From Holacanthus passer (taxonomy: Eukaryota > Chordata > Actinopteri > Pomacanthidae), in the NCBI GenBank assembly GCA_025331565.1, contig JAFREQ010000012.1, forward strand, positions 10,468,501-10,532,500: DNA of 64,000 bases, written 5' to 3'. The translations under genes were made by a program, and so were the position numbers. This document shows, in pieces, positions 50,525-63,332 of the stretch. How positions within the stretch are numbered: the first letter of the stretch is position 1; the number at the start of each line of letters is the position of its first letter. The notes beneath the pieces were generated by a model. That model had not been told where the DNA came from and did no database searches. It was given only the letters and a program-made list of their open reading frames with translations.

Positions 50525-50663
50525 ATGAGGAGGTTCGCCTACTGTAAGGTGGTTTTGGCCACCTCTCTGGTGTGGGTGATGCTGGACATGTTCATTCTGC
50601 TCTACTTCAGCGAGTGCAACAAGTGTGATGACAAAAAGGAGAGAGGACTGCCCGGGAGAGAAG
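50525..50663 (+). CDS. galnt1: galnt1 coding exon 1: start codon and signal anchor
   Basis: The acceptor GCATTTTCAG ends at 50523 and the ATG follows after a single base, so the start is the first ATG of the exon and matches the family start MRRFAYCKVVLATS. Residues 1-8 are the cytosolic tail and residues 9-29 a hydrophobic membrane anchor. The stem begins FSECNKCDDKKERGLP. The donor AAG|GTGAGT leaves phase 1. Confidence 0.95.
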
Positions 50664-53600
50664 GTGAGTGTGTATTGTCACACAGATACATGTGATCACA
50701 GAGACATACTTACATCAGCAACAGCAATATCTAGATATAGACATTTCATCCTTAGCAATAAGAAAACTGTTTAATAGAAAGTTTGATAGCTTCACTTAAA
50801 TGTAAACTGCAATGAAAGCACATAGCAAATACTATGTGACTCATAAACAGCCCATCATATCCCTTGATAATGAGGCGCACTAGGAATAACACGTAGACAG
50901 CCAGTCATTTGACCGGTGTGGTGTTCGGTTGCACCATTCACATCTGACACGACAACAGAAACAATGCTTCGAGAGAGACAATGAGTGCAGATGGTGAAGA
51001 AACGATAATAAAAGCCATTTAACAACTTGGGCTAGGCTGCACTATTTTGGCCACCGTAGTAGTAGTAGTAGTAGTGATAATCATTCACAGACAGTTTCTT
51101 GTGTTGTATTAGTAGCAATAACAATATAAGTATTTTCTTTTTTTTAAGTCAAGCAGAAAAGCACAATTAAGACAAATAGACACAACAAATTTGCTAGTTC
51201 TTAATTAGAGGAAAAAAATAACCTTTTAATTATAAAACTTTTTTTTTTTTTTTTTTTAAAGGTGGTTAAATTCAAAATGTCAATTCATAATTATCAATAT
51301 GGACTGAAATGAAACATTTTATCCTGTTAAATTTTTCAGCTTTGTGACCTAGTTCTACTCTCACATCCTCCAGCATCCTCTGAATGTGTTGTATGTGCGT
51401 ATATCTCCTCCAGATGCTCTGACCAGGCCGCGGGACGGGCCTGGTGAAGGCGGGAAGCCTGTGGTGATCCCTAAGGAGAACCAGGAGAAGATGAAGGAGA
51501 TGTTTAAGATCAACCAGTTCAACCTCATGGCCTCTGAGATGATTGCTCTCAATCGGTCACTGCCTGACGTCCGCCTGGAAGGGTGAGCAGCCTCCCTGCA
51601 GCTAATCATCTTTCCTGTCACTTACTCTTACTCCATTCATTAAGTTCCCCCTCAAAATGGCCATCACAGGCGTCTACTGTTGGAACGGTTCACTCTGGTG
51701 ATCCCCTAGAAACCGCAAGCCAGACGTCTGGGCTGAAACCTCCACAATCAATCACACAGTGAGCAACTGTTGTTCTGTAAAGGTTAGTTATGAATAATGA
51801 CGTAGAGAGAGACAGATGTATGGATTCATGCGTGAGGATAGAGAGCGTAACCTCAACAACAATATTAATTATGATTAAGTTTTATAAAAGTATGCTTTAC
51901 GAAATGATTAAAACAGTGAATTAGACAAGTTGTGGTGGCCCTGGGTACTTACTGAAAAACAGCCACTGTGTCCTAATTCCAAATACTGACTATACACAGT
52001 GTGTACTAAATACTGTCTTCACCAACACCAATGTATGTCAGTCAAGCTGTGATTCTGAAATACCACTGTCAATTACACTTCACACATAGACAGCAGAATA
52101 TTCCCAGAAGATATACGACTTTTTTTTTGGTTTGCTTGGGTGTTCACAAAGCTGTTTCACAATCATCCACAATTCATTAGAATTTTTTCCAGCTGTGAGC
52201 AGCTCCTCCATCTCACTTGTTCAATGCATTTTGTCCATTTGTCCATGGACACTCAGTTACTCACAACTCAACCATTTTTGCTTTCACTGTGGTTAAATCA
52301 AACTCTGTCGACTTTACCCATTTAGTACATTTTGTTTGGCCTGTTGTGAAAGCAGTCAATTGAACTAAACAGCCAGACTGAGAATACAAACTCTGGCGCA
52401 GTTTGTTTATGGTCTGAGAGCAAAGTGGCAGGATTTTATGATGGTAGATGTGTGATTTTGGCATTATGATAAGCCATCTGTATGTAATTACATATTATCT
52501 TGTTTGTCCATCAGCGTGTGAGTGCAGATAGTTTCCCTGATAATCTTTTCATGCTGGCTGAATTATATTCAGACGGCCAAATATCTGCCTGTATGGGAGT
52601 TAACATGTTATCATGTATTGGGAGGAAGTGGGGGAAGGAACTATTGTTGTTGTGGTGAGAGAAGTTCTTATTTCTTTATTTTGTGCTTCCTAGTCTCCTC
52701 TCTCCTCCGTCCTCTTGCCTGTGACCCAGAAATCAATCTCAGTGCGCCATTTTAAAGAATGTCTCAAAAAGAGACAGGAGGCTAAGAGGAGGAGCTATGA
52801 ACAAGGACGCACAGGTGTATCCTTTTGCGGGAAGTCTTTTTGGCACCCCTAACTTATAAATGAGGCACGACACACAGATGGAATATAAAAAAAAACATGG
52901 TGGGAGCAGTAGTCATATTTGATTGATGTTGCTTTAAAATGACAGCTCCAAAGCAAAGATGTCTCATTTAAACGCCTGTTGCCTCAACTCCTCTCTCCCG
53001 ATGTCTCTTCCCTGCCTCCTACGCTAGTATCTCAGGTGGGAGAGACTATGGTGCAAGGAGATGAGGTAAGGAAAGGAATCAAGGCTATATTAACTGAGAA
53101 ATGAGAAGAGGGGTATGTGATATTTGTTCCGTATTTGTTCTACCTGTTTGTTTACCTGTTTGGTTGGTTTGCAGAGCAGAACATGAGCACGAGAGGAGTG
53201 TTAAAGTAAAACATGACTTGCTGTCAGTCAGTTATTTCCCCATTTGGCTGGCACTGATAGCAAAGGACGACAGTGGCCGAAACTGTCCTATGAATGAGTT
53301 TCCCATTGGTCTGTATAACTTGCTTACTTACAGCTCTTGGTTTGTTTTTAAAAAGTCACCAGAACTAAAATGCAACATTTTTTCAAGTATCATTACTTTA
53401 TCTTTATTAAAATGTGTCTAGAATTACTTTGGACGTAGAATTGGAACACAGCTAACAACAGATTTTATGTGGTGACCTCATGACCTCGTGTTACTAAAAG
53501 GTCCAACCAATGAAGTAACAGATTTTTCAACTATCCTGCCTCTCTGCCAGTCCTATCAAATCAAACTGCCTTTCTTTCCATGACTAACAGCCCATTGGCT

Positions 53601-55199
53601 CAGCCTGAAGATGATCCCTTACTGCCCTGTTTCAACAGGAAATACATCACATTAAGGAAGTAATGATACCATTTCATGAGACCCTGAAGGCCTTGAACTC
53701 TGGTGTACCACGCCTTAAGCTTACTGACTTGCAGTTTACTAAAATGTAAAGAAAATCTGGACCATAAACAAATGAGCATTACAGATTTAAGAATAATGAT
53801 TAAAAAGCAGATTCTTTGTTTTGCTTCAGTAATAGTAGGTTGTGCAACTGACAAGTCTGTCTTCTCTATAATGAGGAGTTTAGTGTTACTTAAGTGTCTG
53901 TCAGTGCCAGCGGCTGCAGGTTGTTGAGTCTTCAGACAAGCAGAGAGAGGCAGTCAGAACAGCAGACAGGCGCGCATCCGTCCAGCAGCTTGGAAGATAT
54001 GTCAAGGTTAGTTCAAGCAAGTGGAAACCAGCTCGACCTCCCATCCCCCCTTTCTGTGCTTCAGTAGAGGAACATGCATAGATCGGTAATGAAGGTTTTT
54101 AGAGAGATAGGCAGAAAGACTGACTGACAGACTGACAGGCAGGGGCACATGCACACTAGACAGGCAGGAAAGAAAGAGGACATTGATCCGTGAAATGGGT
54201 TTTAGTCTTTGAGCGAGAGTTGATTACTAGGTGTGTTTTCACTCAGCCTTCTCTCCCTCTATCTGCTTTTCCAATTAGGAGATAAGACCGAGTCAATATC
54301 AAGCAAGGCAATGTGTCTGTGTGTATATGTGTGTGTGTGTAGGTACGCATACGTTTGTGTTTAGGCTTGTGTGTGTGTCAGCAGGTTTAGGGAAACTGTG
54401 AATGAATTCATCGTAGACAAGCAGGTCGTCATTAGTTGAAACTTTGAAGTGGAAAGTCCCTCATGGTTTATTTTCATTATTTTCAGCAGTGCAGTCGGTG
54501 AAAGTAAAAAAACAGGGGAGGACAGGTCATTCTGACATTACAGTCAAGCCTGTGTGTGTGTGTGTGTGTGTTAAAGCCTTTGCCTTTATGTGTGTGTACA
54601 TGTAACTGGGTGGATCTACAGTATATGAAAACACTTTCCGTGACCACACCTTTCAGAAAACTTGACATTTTCTTCTTTTTTTAACTCTTGACTGCAATGT
54701 TTTTTATGGGAATGCATATATAGATGTATGTGTGCTTGTTAGTTTAATGTTGCAAGGCTGATGCTGTTTAATCAGAACCAGTCTGCCCGCCCATCCTAAC
54801 TATCCCCACAATCCACTGGCTGGAGAAAACAGCCTGTAACTCATTACCCTGCTTTGCTGTTGCCAAATGTTGCTCCAGCCCCCTGACTGTTTGGATACAC
54901 AGGACTCACAGCCGCTCCTCAGTTTTTGAAATCATGTGATACACAGACATGAATTGGGCCTCGTGTGTCAACACATGTTGGTGGACACACAGAGGTCTTG
55001 TTTTCCGTCAGCGGCACAGTAAAGTTCATGTCTGTAAAAATGGAAAGCGTCGGCCGTTCTGTTCATGATGATAGAAATGATGAACTGAAAGTTGAAAGAC
55101 TCCAAGGGTGTCTCTGTTTTCACTGTGAATCATCTTGTGCTCTCACTGACCTCCCTTCCTTCCAGAGAATATGAACATGCACACCACAGACTAAGAATC

Positions 55200-55241
<42 letters not shown>

Positions 55242-57444
55242 AACGTGCTCCAGAGGCAGCTGCAGGATGGAGGATATTCTTGACCTCCTCTCCCCTATTG
55301 CTGCTACATTCCTTCTGTCAGAATCAGCAGCAGAGAGAGAGAGAGAGAGGGAGCACTGGCACTCTGGATGATCACAGCGAGGGGAGGGAGTTATGAAGAT
55401 GGAGGAAGAGAGATCACATTCCATTTGGTTTTATTGTGAACCTCGAATCTGTCAGAGGAAGGACGTCACAGGCCGGTTTCAGTTTTGTTTACAATAGATG
55501 ACAGCTTGAGCAGCTCGTTGAGTGTCTTTTGAGAAAAACACTTTGACTGTGAGACAGTTTAATGACAGAGAGCTTCCATGCAGGCATCATGGCAGGCTGC
55601 AGTGTTTCTTGACCTACATAAGTGTGCCTCTGTCTCCTATGACTCTAACTTGTGTTCTCCAAGAAAACTGATTAATTTGTTTTTGTTATTGGAGAGGAAC
55701 ATTTAACTTTATTTTGGAATTGGATGAGTCCATATTTTCTGCCATCTGTTGTGCAAATCAATCCATCTGTAATAAGTGTAATGATTAGAGTGCTGTTTCC
55801 TAGAAATGTAACTCTTAATTTTGGTTGGTGAGATGATTATGAAAGAGTGATATGCCTTGATAAAAGGTGGTTATAATGTGACAAACTTCTTTAAAGCCCT
55901 AGCAAAATGGCCTATTACTTCTTTTGTGACGTTGGCGGTTATATAGAGCCCCCTTTTTACATAGATATTGCAGTGTAGTGTGTGAATGCTTGGTATTCTC
56001 TGCAGCATCTACTGTAGCCTGCACACCGTCACACTGAAATAAAAGCACCTAAAATGTCATCAATCACTCTTTTGTAGGCACCGGCAAATTGAAAGATTGT
56101 CTTTTTTTGCAACCCCCAACGTAATAAAAGTGTTTACAAGCTGCAAGCTAAGGATGGCTGATATGGATACAATCTTCTGTTATGATATATGATGTATTAT
56201 AAAAGTGATAAATATCATGAAATACAGCAGCATATTTTCTGGAAATTCTGTGGAGAATAGGAATCAATGCTGCGCAAGACAGTGAGAGAACTTTTTTGAA
56301 AACCTGCTGTAAAGGTTCACTGTGTTGTTCTAGCTACAGCAAGCAGGTCTCCACAAGCTGGTTTTCATACTAAAATCAAATAAACCTTAACCTGGAGGAT
56401 AGAAAATCAACCTTTAAAAACATCAGCCATTCATTGGAAAGTGATCAGATGTAATTTTAACTATACAAACTTCAGTGGCCTGAACAAAGCAGACCTACCA
56501 GTATGATCATTTAAATTTGAGTTTATCTCAGGGAATTTATAAATAAGTCTGTGACCGTCTTCACTAATATCCATCTCCACTCATGCCTCTGTGTCTCAAT
56601 AAGAGAGTTTGATGTGTGTGTGCTCAGCACTGCTATGATAATGACTCACTCTCTAATTAGCATCATTAATCAACTGTCATTGCGCTGACCCTCTATTTCT
56701 GTGCATCTGTCTAAATTCGGGGATGTACGCTTGGTTGCTCAATCATTATTCACCCTCAGTTTTCTCTGTTTGAAGTCGATGAAAATATGATTTTTCACGA
56801 AACCATAAGTGATGATCTGATTAATGCAGCGACTCCATTACTGACTAATGCAGTTTAGTTAATGTGTAAGTCCCAGCTATTTCCCTCTTGTTCATCTCTC
56901 TCTTCTGTGGACTCACTTTAGCTGCGCCTCTCTCTCTGTAGCGGTCTCATACAATCAGACAGAGGCTGGATTGTGATGTCTCTACTAGAGTGTTTTCCTC
57001 TTCTCTCGCTCTGTCTCTGTCAGTTCAGTTTTGTCTGTGTTCAAAGCCTACAACTTCACTTACTATTGCACATGCGGTTGTCTTTGTGCAGCAATGTCTG
57101 GTTGGATTCAGATGCAATTCACACACTTCCTCTGGTTGTGTCATGTCATTTTGACAGCGTGTTGTCTTTTCAGTGTTGGAATGATTTGAAATTTGTATCC
57201 ACATGCATTGTGTCTTTCTGACATTTCACATGGAAAGATTTTTATTATGATTTTTTGTTTTTTTTCTTTGTAGATGCAAGAACAAGTTATACCCAGATAA
57301 TCTTCCTCGTACCAGCGTGGTGATTGTATTTCACAATGAGGCGTGGAGCACACTGCTGCGAACCGTCCACTCTGTCATCGACCGCTCTCCACACACACTG
57401 CTGGAGGAGATTGTCCTGGTGGACGATGCCAGCGAGCGAGGTAC

Positions 57445-57494
<50 letters not shown>

Positions 57495-60400
57495 GATAAT
57501 TCCTTCAGTGCTTGTGCCTCTTGTTTGAGGCTTAGCCTATTTTTTTTAGAGCTACTGTATGATTTTGCCGGGTTTGTGAGTGTGTCTGCGTTGATGCCCA
57601 ACAGCCAGTCAGCATATACGGGCTGTGTGCCACTCCACCCTGTGCTATGCTGCTAATCCCTGTTTGGGAGAGATTAGGTCTTTAATTCGCCAGCCGCAGA
57701 GATTACACTCTGTTATTACCCTCAATCCCCCCCAGCCGCCACCACGCAGCACCATTTCACCCTATGGGACCTCAGGTTGGATGGTGCAAGTCAGAGAGTG
57801 GGTGCGCATATGTGTGTGAGTGAATCCAGTGGGGGGAGCTCTGCAGATTGAAGGGATGTCGTTTGGCATGCTAAGGCACATTCACACAAGCAAAAAACAC
57901 AAGCACACACACTTAACCTTTTGATCTCAGTTGCTACAAAAGGAATAGTTAGGAAGAATTCATAGTCCAGTTTTGGCTGTGTGTGTGTTCTTGTGTCTCT
58001 TGTGTGCAGACTTATGTGTGTTTATTGAATTCTTTTTCTCCATGTTTGTTGGTACGTTTAAGATTTCCTAAAGCGGCCGTTGGAGCAGTATGTCAGAAGG
58101 CTGGAAGTCCCTGTCAGAGTGGTGCGAATGGAGCAGCGGTCCGGACTCATCCGCGCTCGCCTCAAGGGAGCGTCCCTCTCCACTGGCCAGGTGTGTGTGC
58201 ACATGTACATACGTGACACCTTGGTGACCTGCTGTCCATATGGTGTATTCGCTGTGGGGTTTGACTAATGTTTTCTCTCCATGTTTCTAGGTCATAACCT
58301 TTCTGGATGCTCATTGTGAATGCACAACAGGGTGGCTAGAGCCTTTGCTCGCCCGCATCAAGCAAGACAAGTAAGACGCACACACACACACAAATGGCAA
58401 ACATAAAAAAAATCAATAAACTATTGTTGAGCCTGCAGGGGGCTTGCCCTTGTGTTTATTTGATGCTTAATTACTCATTCTCTGTTAACTGCTTCCCACA
58501 AGCAGGTACTCGCATACATACACCAACACACACACACACAAAACACATTGGTTTTAAGAAGGTGTGATGAGTGATGGCTGATGGGAAGTCACAGCATGGT
58601 CCATTGTTTAAATGCATTTGGCACTGGAGGTGCCTCACCTTGCAGATGAGCACTTTGTCGTGATTGATGACCACCCAAGGTTATGAACAGCAGGCTGATG
58701 AATGTGTGTGTGTGTGTGTGTCTGTGTGGTGATGTTTGTGTTTCTGTTCGCTGTAGGAGAACAGTGGTGTGCCCCATCATCGACGTGATCAGCGATGATA
58801 CGTTCGAGTACATGGCAGGATCCGACATGACGTACGGCGGCTTCAACTGGAAGCTCAACTTCCGCTGGTACCCCGTGCCCCAGAGAGAGATGGACCGCCG
58901 CAAAGGAGACCGCACGCTGCCTGTCAGGTGGGTGACTCAGCAGTGTGAACAAACAAAATCAGACCATCAGATGGGTTTGACTCTCCCTTTTGAAGTATCT
59001 TTGTGCTAGTTGTTTAATCCCCACCAGCTCCGGGGCTGCTGTTGTGCAGCTGACCCTGACCTCTCTGTTGAGTCAAGTGAACAGAGTAGAGTTTGCCTGC
59101 AGGGACATAATTGAATCATTAGTAAAATACCACATGAATCATAGACACTAACTCAGTCAGTCAGCTGTTTAAAATAACTTATAACTTTAGCGTTGCTGAT
59201 GGGCATTCACAATTGATGTGCACAGAGTAATCCAACTTCACCATTTAATTCACCACAGTTAATAATCATAAAATGTTCCTCAGGCAGAAATACTGCAAGA
59301 ATAGGCTGAACTTTCCTCTGTAGCTAAAGTCAAGATGTTTATGTAAGATTCTGTGTAGTTTTGTTCCCTGTATCATTTCTCATAGCCCGGGCCTTGGAGC
59401 TAAAATCAAGAGCTTATGTCTGCCTGTCTATCATCTCTTCTTCCTGCTCTTGTTTCTAAGCATGCTTGACGCCATTATTCAAGGTCACACACATAATATA
59501 TCTTATGTAACACTCTGTGCCCCTGTTTTCGGTTGTTTTTCACAGCTCTGCTTGACAAAATTTTCCTTAGGGTGTCTTGTAAGTGGCCTAAAAAACAAAA
59601 ATGGGTTGTTGTGTCAGGGCAGGAAATTAAGAAGTACTTTACACTAATGACATGATTTACATAAACCCTGTCCTGTTATGAAGGGGTTCTTTGTTATTGA
59701 GAAGAGTTGAAACCTATTGCAGGTAAACAAGTTTTGGGAATGAAGCTTGTGTATTAGGTTTCAGTGGAGCATCAATAAAGCTTATATAGTGTAGAATTTG
59801 CCAGTGGGAAACGAGTCGATATAGTGAAGAGTCATCAAAGAGTAACACTGACGTGACTTCAAATTCTCACATATGCATTTGGTGTTAAATGCTGCTTTTT
59901 TTGACCACCTCAGGATTTTTTTCTTCATTACCCAATGCAGAGCGAGCTACAGGCCTGTTGCTGTGACACTGTGAGGAGCCTCATAGAGTGACGGCACAGG
60001 AGGAAACCTCAACAGCTAAACTGGTTGTTATGGGCTCGTCTGCCTTGTAATTTATTGTACTGTGCAAAAGTCTGAGGTCACTTGGAAAGTTTCTCTTTGC
60101 AGCTGTTGAACAGAAAAAAAACCCAACAAGTATCCAGTGTCTAAGGAAGTCTTATAAAAATCCTGTGAATGACCTTGTGTCAATTAGATGCTGTAAATCC
60201 TCAAGACAAAAAGCTGAGGGAATTCACCACAGGATCATCATACTGGAGATTTACACTCTCAGTGCAAAACACTGACCTGTATTTACAGTTTTTGTTGCCA
60301 TTATGCGTTTATTATAATGTTTATTTCCTTTTGTTGCGTTTGTTTCAATGTCACAGTGTGGTTAAGGAAATAAGCACTCTTTATGTAAATCTTTGTAAGT

Positions 60401-63253
60401 CATAGACACTCACCGTTTAGATAAATATCTTTAATTAGAAACCATTTTGCAGCGCAGTGCAGGATTCCCACAAATTAGTAGGTTTTCTTTCTTTTCCTGT
60501 GGTGTGTTTAAGTCTTATACAAATAGTGATTTTCAAGATTTTGAGTTTAGAGAGCTTTGATGTTTACGGTAAAAGGAACAACATCTATTTTTAATATTGT
60601 TATAATTCACCACTTTGTTTAAATTCTTCAGTTATAATCTGTGATTATTAAACAACATCTGTGTGTTCTCCGGCAAGCTGGTGTTCGTCTTGCTTGTTAT
60701 TTCCCACTCTCTGCCAAGCGCTGCGAGCAAACCGTTACCCTGTGTGCTCTCAGGATGTGTTTCATCTGTGTTTGTCCGTTTGGATGCAAGGTATTGTGTG
60801 TTCTTAAGTGAACTTGGATGTTAAATGAAAGCAAAAACAGGCAGTAAGGAAAATAAGCCTGGTCTACAAAGGAAGAAACCATCCTGTGAGGGGGAGAAAT
60901 AGGGGGAGAGCTTTCAGGCTATTAAACACTGTCACAACCAACAGAGAAGTGAGCAGAAAAACAAAGGATGAAAAAACAGGAAAACCGTGAACAACAGGGT
61001 CTGGGATGGGATCTGTAGACACTGTGTGACCTTTAGAAAGCCGGCCATCAGAGAATTTAAGTGGCACTAATGCACCTGCACTAACCCTCCTCTTCTGTCT
61101 CTGTCCAGGACTCCCACCATGGCAGGCGGCTTGTTCTCCATAGACAGAGATTATTTCCAGGAGATCGGCACGTATGACGCAGGCATGGACATCTGGGGTG
61201 GAGAGAACCTGGAAATCTCTTTCAGAGTGAGTGAACACACCCACAGCCAATTGACATGACTGTATTCTTCCATGCACTGGCAGGCATTCAGGAGTGTCTG
61301 CGCAGGGTCAGAAACAGACACACACACACACACTTGCACATTACACTTGTGAGTTTGACTTCTCTGACTAAATTGTTGACTTGACTAATACTTTGTCAGG
61401 CGTCATTCTGACTGGTATTTAATCAAACTTTATTCAGACTGTCACAACACAGACAGGACCAACCTGCGTCATCCATCTCCCAGCAGAGTTCCCCAGTCAG
61501 CCTTTGCTCATTCAGCCGTCAGCCTTTACAGTATGTCCGTGCTGCACAATATATTGTATAAGCGTGTTCTTTGTGCTTCACAGATTTGGCAGTGTGGTGG
61601 GACTCTGGAGATAGTCACATGCTCCCATGTGGGTCACGTGTTCAGAAAGGCAACGCCATACACGTTCCCCGGAGGAACGGGACAGATCATCAACAAAAAC
61701 AACCGACGTCTGGCAGAAGTCTGGATGGATGAATTTAAAAACTTCTTCTATATCATCTCCCCTGGTGAGTTGGCCCGTGTGTGTGTTTCTGCTCGTGCAA
61801 GTAAGCACGCATGTGCTCATGTGTGGAGGTTAATCTCTGTGGCGGTTGTGATCTATCCATTAACCCAGTGACAGTGCAATATTGCAGCGGTGACCCACGG
61901 TGCGGGACGGGGGGTGACGAGTAATTTCACGCTACTAAGCATTTATTGACTTACGCAAACATACACACACAAGCTGGCACGGGAAAGACAAACAAAATAA
62001 AGCAAAAGTCCTTAAAAGGGAATATTTTTAGATGCAAAGCACCTCTTAGAACTGGCTCGGAATTCACTCACAAACTCATTCATTAACTTTTGTTTAGCGT
62101 GCTGCTTCACGCTTGCTTTTACCTCACAAGGGGGAGCTGTTCTGTTATTGACAATCCAGTTTTAAACTTGCCAAATCCACAGAAGAAAGGAAAGTAGTTT
62201 AAACCTGCGTATCTCTCCTCCTACAGGCAAAGAAAGTAGCAGCGGCTGCAGGTTTACAGGGTAACACTTAACCACCTGTGTGTAGGTGTAGAAGTTAATG
62301 TAACTTTGTCGATTGAGGAAACGGACTGGTTCAAGGGTTATTCATGTAACTCAACAATCTGTATAGCTTGTCACCATTTCTGTGGCCATTTTTCTGTCAC
62401 TATTTTTTCTGGCTATGGAACAGCAAGACGGCATCTCTAATTGCCTCTGTTTGGTTCTTTTTCCACCAAGGGAAACACAACACTAGACACTTTTGAATCA
62501 CTAAAACAAGGCAGCAGTTCAGAGGTCTGGCACCAGGTTATAGAACACCTCATATGGCCTTTTGCTCTTCCATGAGTCAGGAGAACTGCTCTGTTATAAC
62601 TCACTCAGTGGCCAGTCTGAACCTGCACATCCTATTAAAAAAAAAATGTAGCATGAGATTCATCCTGGTCGTCAGCGGAGGCGTAGGTGGCAAGTACTCC
62701 AACAGCATGCGTGCTCTCTACGGAGTGTTAAAACATAGTGAGCAAAGACATACATCATTACTGACAAGGAACAAGTGAATTATCCTGTGAGACTGCTTTG
62801 AAATGTGTATTGGACTTTTTTTCCCTGAAACTGGTTTTCATGGAATTGTCACTTCAACATCAGGCCTTTTCAGGTTCTTATCCATCAGACAAGTGAGCTC
62901 TGCATTTCAGTGATATTAAGTCCGGGTTTGGCTGCTTCAAATCAATGTGTGGCCTCGTTCCATTTAACCAGTAACACCCTTTTAATAATGCTCATATGGA
63001 AAAATGAGTTTAATAGCCTTTTAACAAACACTGGACTGTATGAATGTAGCTTGGGGTCATAGTTACTGACCTTCATGTTAATGCCTGTGTGTGCGTGCGA
63101 GTCCAGGTGTGACCAAAGTGGACTACGGTGACATCACGTCTCGCACGGCTCTGAGACAAAAGCTTCAATGTAAACCCTTCAGCTGGTACTTGGAGAACGT
63201 CTACCCTGACTCCCAGATCCCCAGGCACTATTACTCCCTGGGAGAGGTACGCT

Positions 63254-63332
<79 letters not shown>

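Noticed and set aside
58589..58952. Minus-strand frames of 105-108 codons over galnt1 exon 6
   Set aside because: They are antisense shadows of a strongly conserved coding exon.
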